A program made the position numbers and the translations under genes. Below are positions 5,942-8,141 of a stretch of DNA of 8,141 nt, in pieces. The DNA is from Paracoccaceae bacterium. Lineage in GTDB: Bacteria > Pseudomonadota > Alphaproteobacteria > Rhodobacterales > Rhodobacteraceae. Position 1 is the first letter of the stretch; each line of letters begins with the position of its first letter. Below the pieces are notes generated by a model, which worked only from the letters and a program-made list of their open reading frames with translations, ran no database searches and was not told where the DNA came from. The stretch is from the NCBI GenBank assembly GCA_007121115.1, contig SKMI01000296.1:1-8141 (forward strand), written 5' to 3'.

Positions 5942-5969
5942 TTGTCAGCGGAGCCATCAACCTTAAGTC
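5942..5969 (+). promoter_or_regulatory. Weak candidate promoter of the FMN reductase-family gene
   Basis: TTGTCA at 5942-5947 is a good -35 match. The best downstream hexamers are TTAAGT (5963-5968, spacing 15) or TAAGTC (spacing 16), which are poor -10 boxes. An 8-bp palindrome TTGCGCAA follows at 5971-5978, just ahead of the ribosome binding site. Confidence 0.25.
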
Positions 5970-5984
5970 GTTGCGCAATGACAC

Positions 5985-5990
5985 AGGAGG
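5985..5990 (+). promoter_or_regulatory. Strong Shine-Dalgarno that fixes the reductase start
   Basis: AGGAGG ends five bases before the ATG at 5996. This supports MSDLTLLG as the true N-terminus over an in-frame ATG at 5909, which has no such site and would add 29 residues overlapping the CtrA-like box. Confidence 0.85.
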
Positions 5991-5995
5991 TTTTG

Positions 5996-6565
5996 ATGAG
6001 CGATCTGACATTGCTGGGCATCTGCGGCTCCCTGCGCGCCGCGTCATCCAACCGCAAGCTGATGCAGGAGGCGGCGGCAGCCTTCGGACCTGCGCGGTTT
6101 GTCGAAGGGGACCTGCGCCTGCCGCTTTATGACGGCGATCTGGAAAGCGACGAGGGCATCCCCGAGGGCGCGACGAAGCTGGCCGGGCAGATCAAGGACG
6201 CGGATGCCGTGATCATCGCCTGCCCCGAATACAACAAGGCCCCTCCGGGGGTGTTGAAGAACGCGCTCGACTGGGTCAGCCGGGTCAAGGGCGGCCCCTG
6301 GGCGGACAAGCCGGTGGCGCTGATTTCGGCCACCGCCGGGCGCGCGGGTGGCGAGCGGACGCAATTCGCGCTGCGGCTGATGATGGTGCCGTTCCGCCCG
6401 CGCATCCTGCAGGGGCCCGAGGTTCTGGTCGGCACCGCCGGGGACCAGTTCGACGACAGCGGCAAGCTGATCAACGAGATCAATGCCAAGGCGCTGAAGG
6501 ACCTGATGACGGCGCTGCGGGCCGAGGCCGAGCGGGCGCGCGCGGTGGCAGACAAGGCGGCCTGA
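5996..6565 (+). CDS. NADPH-dependent FMN reductase family protein (flavodoxin-like)
   Basis: This 189-residue protein belongs to the NADPH_dep_FMN reductase family (PF03358), cytosolic flavodoxin-fold enzymes that pass electrons from NAD(P)H through bound FMN to quinones, chromate, azo dyes or free flavin. The first beta strand and phosphate-binding loop are LLGICGSLRAASSNRKL (6-22), where GSLR-x3-SxNR is the FMN-phosphate motif. ADAVIIACPEYNKAPPGVLKNALDWVSR (69-96) contains the diagnostic PEYN (77-80) and LKNALDW (87-93) segments. SATAGRAGGERTQFALR (111-127) is the next flavin-side loop. The C-terminus is a charged helix (167-187). Length is typical. The physiological substrate cannot be told from sequence. 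It is divergent from comM across 141 bp and probably monocistronic, with a strong stem-loop right after its stop. Confidence 0.9.
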   Translation: MSDLTLLGICGSLRAASSNRKLMQEAAAAFGPARFVEGDLRLPLYDGDLESDEGIPEGATKLAGQIKDADAVIIACPEYNKAPPGVLKNALDWVSRVKGGPWADKPVALISATAGRAGGERTQFALRLMMVPFRPRILQGPEVLVGTAGDQFDDSGKLINEINAKALKDLMTALRAEAERARAVADKAA

Positions 6566-6576
6566 AGGCTGCACGA

Positions 6577-6627
6577 AAGCGCCCGGATGGCCTGCGCCCA
6601 CCCACCCCGCAGGCGTCCGGGGCGCTT
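6577..6627. terminator. Long stem-loop between convergent genes, probable bidirectional terminator
   Basis: Positions 6577-6596 pair with 6608-6627: AAGCGCCC with GGGCGCTT, then GGA with TCC after a single-base bulge, then CCTGCG with CGCAGG after a small internal loop. This makes about 17 pairs around an 11-base loop. It lies 11 bases past the reductase stop (6565) and 7 bases before the end of the convergent oxidoreductase gene (6635). T tails are short on both strands (CTTCAATG on plus, CTTTCGTG on minus). Confidence 0.65.
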
Positions 6628-6634
6628 CAATGCG

Positions 6635-7678
6635 TTACAGATTGTCCGTAACGCGAAAGCCATCGGGCACATTGTCCCGGCCATCGAGAACCAGATCGGC
6701 CATGATACTCCCCAAGAGCGGAGCCATGGCGAAACCGATCTTGAACCCGCCGTTTAAGACGTAATGTCCGGGCCGTCCGGGCCACGGCCCCAGCATCGGG
6801 GCCCGCGTCCGGGCGCGGGGCCGCACCCCCGCCCAGCGTTCCAGCACCGGGGCCTCGGTCAGCGCCGGACATAGCGTTCGGGCGCGGTCCAGCAGCGCGT
6901 CGCATTGCGCATCGGTGGTGTCGGGCGCATCGAAATCGCGTTCGCTGGTGGAGCCGATGGCGACGCTGCCGTCTGCGTGCGGCACGATGTGCAGGCCTTC
7001 GGCGAACACCTGCGGCAAAGCAAGCGCGTCATAGGCCACCCGCAGCGCCTGCCCCTTGATCCCCGCCCCCATGCTGCGGGTGTGGACTGCGCTCAGGGCG
7101 GCGAGGCCCTCATACCCCGTGCACCACACAACCGGCCCTGCTTCGGGCGGCGTATCTGCGCGCTCGACCACCCTGCCCCTCAAGGCCACCACCCCGGCGG
7201 CCAGTGCAGCCAGTGCGCGGCGGGGGTGGAGCCGGGCGCTCAGCGTGTCATGCACCACCATGCCCGTGGGCGAGACCGGCACCAGCCCGGTGAAATCCGC
7301 GGCCGGGCGCACCGCCCAGACCGCCCTGCCCTGCCACAGGTCCGCGGCGCTCTCGGCCCGCGCGCGGGCGCGTTCCAGCGCCGCCGCGTCCGCCACCGGC
7401 TGCAAACGCCCTGTGCGCGCATAGCCCGGATCGCGGCCCGAGACGCGCGCCACCTGTGTCCAGAACCCCTCGGCCATCAAGAGCGCGTCCAGTTGCACTG
7501 CCTTCTTGGCGTTCCAGTTTTCCGGCACATGCGGGGCCAGTGCGCCGACCACGCCGCCGCTGGCCCCGGCGCCGATGCGGCGCTTCTCCAGCACCTGCAC
7601 CCGCGCCCCGCGCGATGCTGCCACAAACGCCAGCGCCAGCCCGAACACGCCGCCGCCCATGACCGTCAGTGCCGCCAT
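6635..7678 (-). CDS. FAD-dependent oxidoreductase, DAO family (candidate stand-alone MnmC oxidase domain)
   Basis: This 347-residue protein has a D-amino-acid-oxidase-like fold (PF01266). The N-terminal Rossmann motif is LTVMGGGVFGLALAFVAASR (4-23), with E31 positioned for the FAD ribose. GAGASGGVVGALAPH (36-50) resembles the GASGN...GALYP segment of the MnmC oxidase domain. GYARTGRLQPV (85-95), VVWCTGYEGL (183-192), the WAGVRPRARTRAPMLGP segment (282-298) and the flavin-contacting LNGGFKIGFAMAPLLG (308-323) follow. In MnmC this domain oxidatively removes the carboxymethyl group of cmnm5(s2)U34 in tRNA to give nm5(s2)U34, which MnmD then methylates. Its divergent position next to mnmD makes that role plausible. 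A glycine or other amino-acid oxidase remains possible. The ATG at 7676-7678 is chosen because AGGGA lies six bases upstream; a TTG two codons earlier would abut that site. Confidence 0.8.
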   Translation of the reverse strand: MAALTVMGGGVFGLALAFVAASRGARVQVLEKRRIGAGASGGVVGALAPHVPENWNAKKAVQLDALLMAEGFWTQVARVSGRDPGYARTGRLQPVADAAALERARARAESAADLWQGRAVWAVRPAADFTGLVPVSPTGMVVHDTLSARLHPRRALAALAAGVVALRGRVVERADTPPEAGPVVWCTGYEGLAALSAVHTRSMGAGIKGQALRVAYDALALPQVFAEGLHIVPHADGSVAIGSTSERDFDAPDTTDAQCDALLDRARTLCPALTEAPVLERWAGVRPRARTRAPMLGPWPGRPGHYVLNGGFKIGFAMAPLLGSIMADLVLDGRDNVPDGFRVTDNL

Positions 7679-7684
7679 TGCCAA

Positions 7685-7689
7685 TCCCT
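7685..7689 (-). promoter_or_regulatory. Shine-Dalgarno deciding the oxidoreductase start
   Basis: AGGGA on the minus strand sits six bases before ATG 7678. It touches the alternative TTG at 7684 with no spacing, so the ATG start is preferred. Confidence 0.6.
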
Positions 7690-7737
7690 GCCGCCGCGTC
7701 CAAGGTGCGCGCGAAAGACTCCATAGGGCAGAAGCGG

Positions 7738-8141
7738 ATGCAGGACCAGCGGGCAGAGGTGGACTGGCGCGACGGCACCGTGCCGGTGGCGCGCGCCTTC
7801 GATGACCCGTATTTCAGCCTGCACGACGGGCTGGCCGAGACTCGCCATGTCTTCCTGCGCGGCAACGACCTGCCCGCACGGCTGCGTCCCGGTTTCCATA
7901 TTGCCGAACTGGGCTTCGGCACCGGGCTGAACCTGCTGGCGACGCTGCAAGCCGCCACGGACCACCCCGGCCCGATCCGCTACACCGCCTTCGAAGCCTT
8001 TCCCATCGCACCCGAGGACATGGCCCGCGCGCTTGGCACCTTTCCGGAATTGCCCGCCGAAGCGCTACTGGAACCGTGGCGCGCGGGGTGCACCTGCCTC
8101 ACCCTCGGACCGCTGGAGGTCACGGTCATCGTGGGCGATGC
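7738..8141 (+). CDS. mnmD: MnmD, tRNA 5-aminomethyl-2-thiouridine34 methyltransferase (3' end cut off by window)
   Basis: The first 134 residues of a Methyltransf_30 (PF05430) protein are visible and the frame stays open to the right edge. DWRDGTVPVARAFDDPYFS (9-27), GLAETRHVFLRGNDLPARL (31-49) and the SAM-binding ELGFGTGLNLLATL (57-70) are the family signatures, matching the N-terminal methyltransferase domain of E. coli MnmC and stand-alone MnmD. FEAFPIAPEDMARAL (85-99) continues the Rossmann methyltransferase core. The enzyme uses S-adenosylmethionine to convert nm5(s2)U34 to mnm5(s2)U34 at the wobble position of certain tRNAs. The ATG at 7738 is preceded by AGGGCAG (7725-7731), a modest ribosome site. 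The intergenic gap to the divergent DAO gene is 59 bp, so their promoters must overlap. Whether a fused oxidase domain follows cannot be seen, but the neighbouring separate DAO gene argues against it. Confidence 0.9.
   Translation, partial: MQDQRAEVDWRDGTVPVARAFDDPYFSLHDGLAETRHVFLRGNDLPARLRPGFHIAELGFGTGLNLLATLQAATDHPGPIRYTAFEAFPIAPEDMARALGTFPELPAEALLEPWRAGCTCLTLGPLEVTVIVGD

Noticed and set aside
5909..5995. An upstream in-frame ATG that would lengthen the FMN reductase by 29 residues.
   Set aside because: It lacks a ribosome binding site, overlaps the CtrA-like box, and the family N-terminus begins right at the ATG at 5996, which has AGGAGG.
6905..7726. A 273-codon plus-strand open frame opposite the DAO-family gene, ending near mnmD.
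   Set aside because: Composition is antisense-like, and the minus strand encodes a complete FAD-binding protein with FAD motifs.
1..8141. CRISPR arrays, tRNA or rRNA genes, insertion sequences, phage or integron elements.
   Set aside because: No spaced direct repeats, cloverleaf-like sequences, transposase motifs or terminal inverted repeats were seen on reading both strands.

Overview
The window looks like chromosomal DNA of a GC-rich alphaproteobacterium, most probably a member of the Rhodobacteraceae. The reasons are the strong G/C preference at third codon positions, an HdaA-type DnaA-like protein translationally coupled to an AI-2E/PerM-family permease, a DUF1289 protein, and TTAACCAT/CtrA-like motifs between genes. 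No lineage search could be run, so this rests on recognition of families and gene order.

Layout from left to right. Positions 1-110 are AT-richer (about 45% GC by hand count) and hold no gene. Next comes a BrnT-type toxin remnant (84-218, in-frame stop) overlapping an intact CopG/ribbon-helix-helix antitoxin (175-435, +). rpsO (ribosomal protein S15) runs on the minus strand at 498-767 with a hairpin terminator behind it. A 251-bp divergent intergenic region separates rpsO from a gene for an RTX calcium-binding repeat protein (1019-2035, +). This converges on a two-gene minus-strand unit: an AI-2E-family permease (2805-3887) followed by hdaA (2110-2808), joined by a GTGA overlap. A small DUF1289 cysteine protein (4035-4268, +) is divergent from that unit. 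comM (4331-5854, -) is divergent from an NADPH-dependent FMN reductase-family gene (5996-6565, +). A strong stem-loop separates this from a convergent FAD-dependent DAO-family oxidoreductase (6635-7678, -). The oxidoreductase is divergent from mnmD (7738 to the right edge, +, truncated by the window).

Functionally this is mostly a housekeeping neighbourhood: translation (rpsO), control of replication initiation (hdaA), recombination of imported DNA (comM) and tRNA wobble-uridine modification (mnmD, perhaps with the DAO gene). One toxin-antitoxin scar and one repeat protein lie among them. I see no insertion sequence, CRISPR array, tRNA or rRNA, and no clearly novel multi-gene system.

The points most worth a second look are: (1) the apparent separation of the two MnmC activities into divergent neighbouring genes; (2) a near-consensus CtrA site in front of comM, which fits the CtrA-controlled competence/gene-transfer-agent recipient pathway known in Rhodobacter; and (3) the orphaned antitoxin with a decayed toxin.
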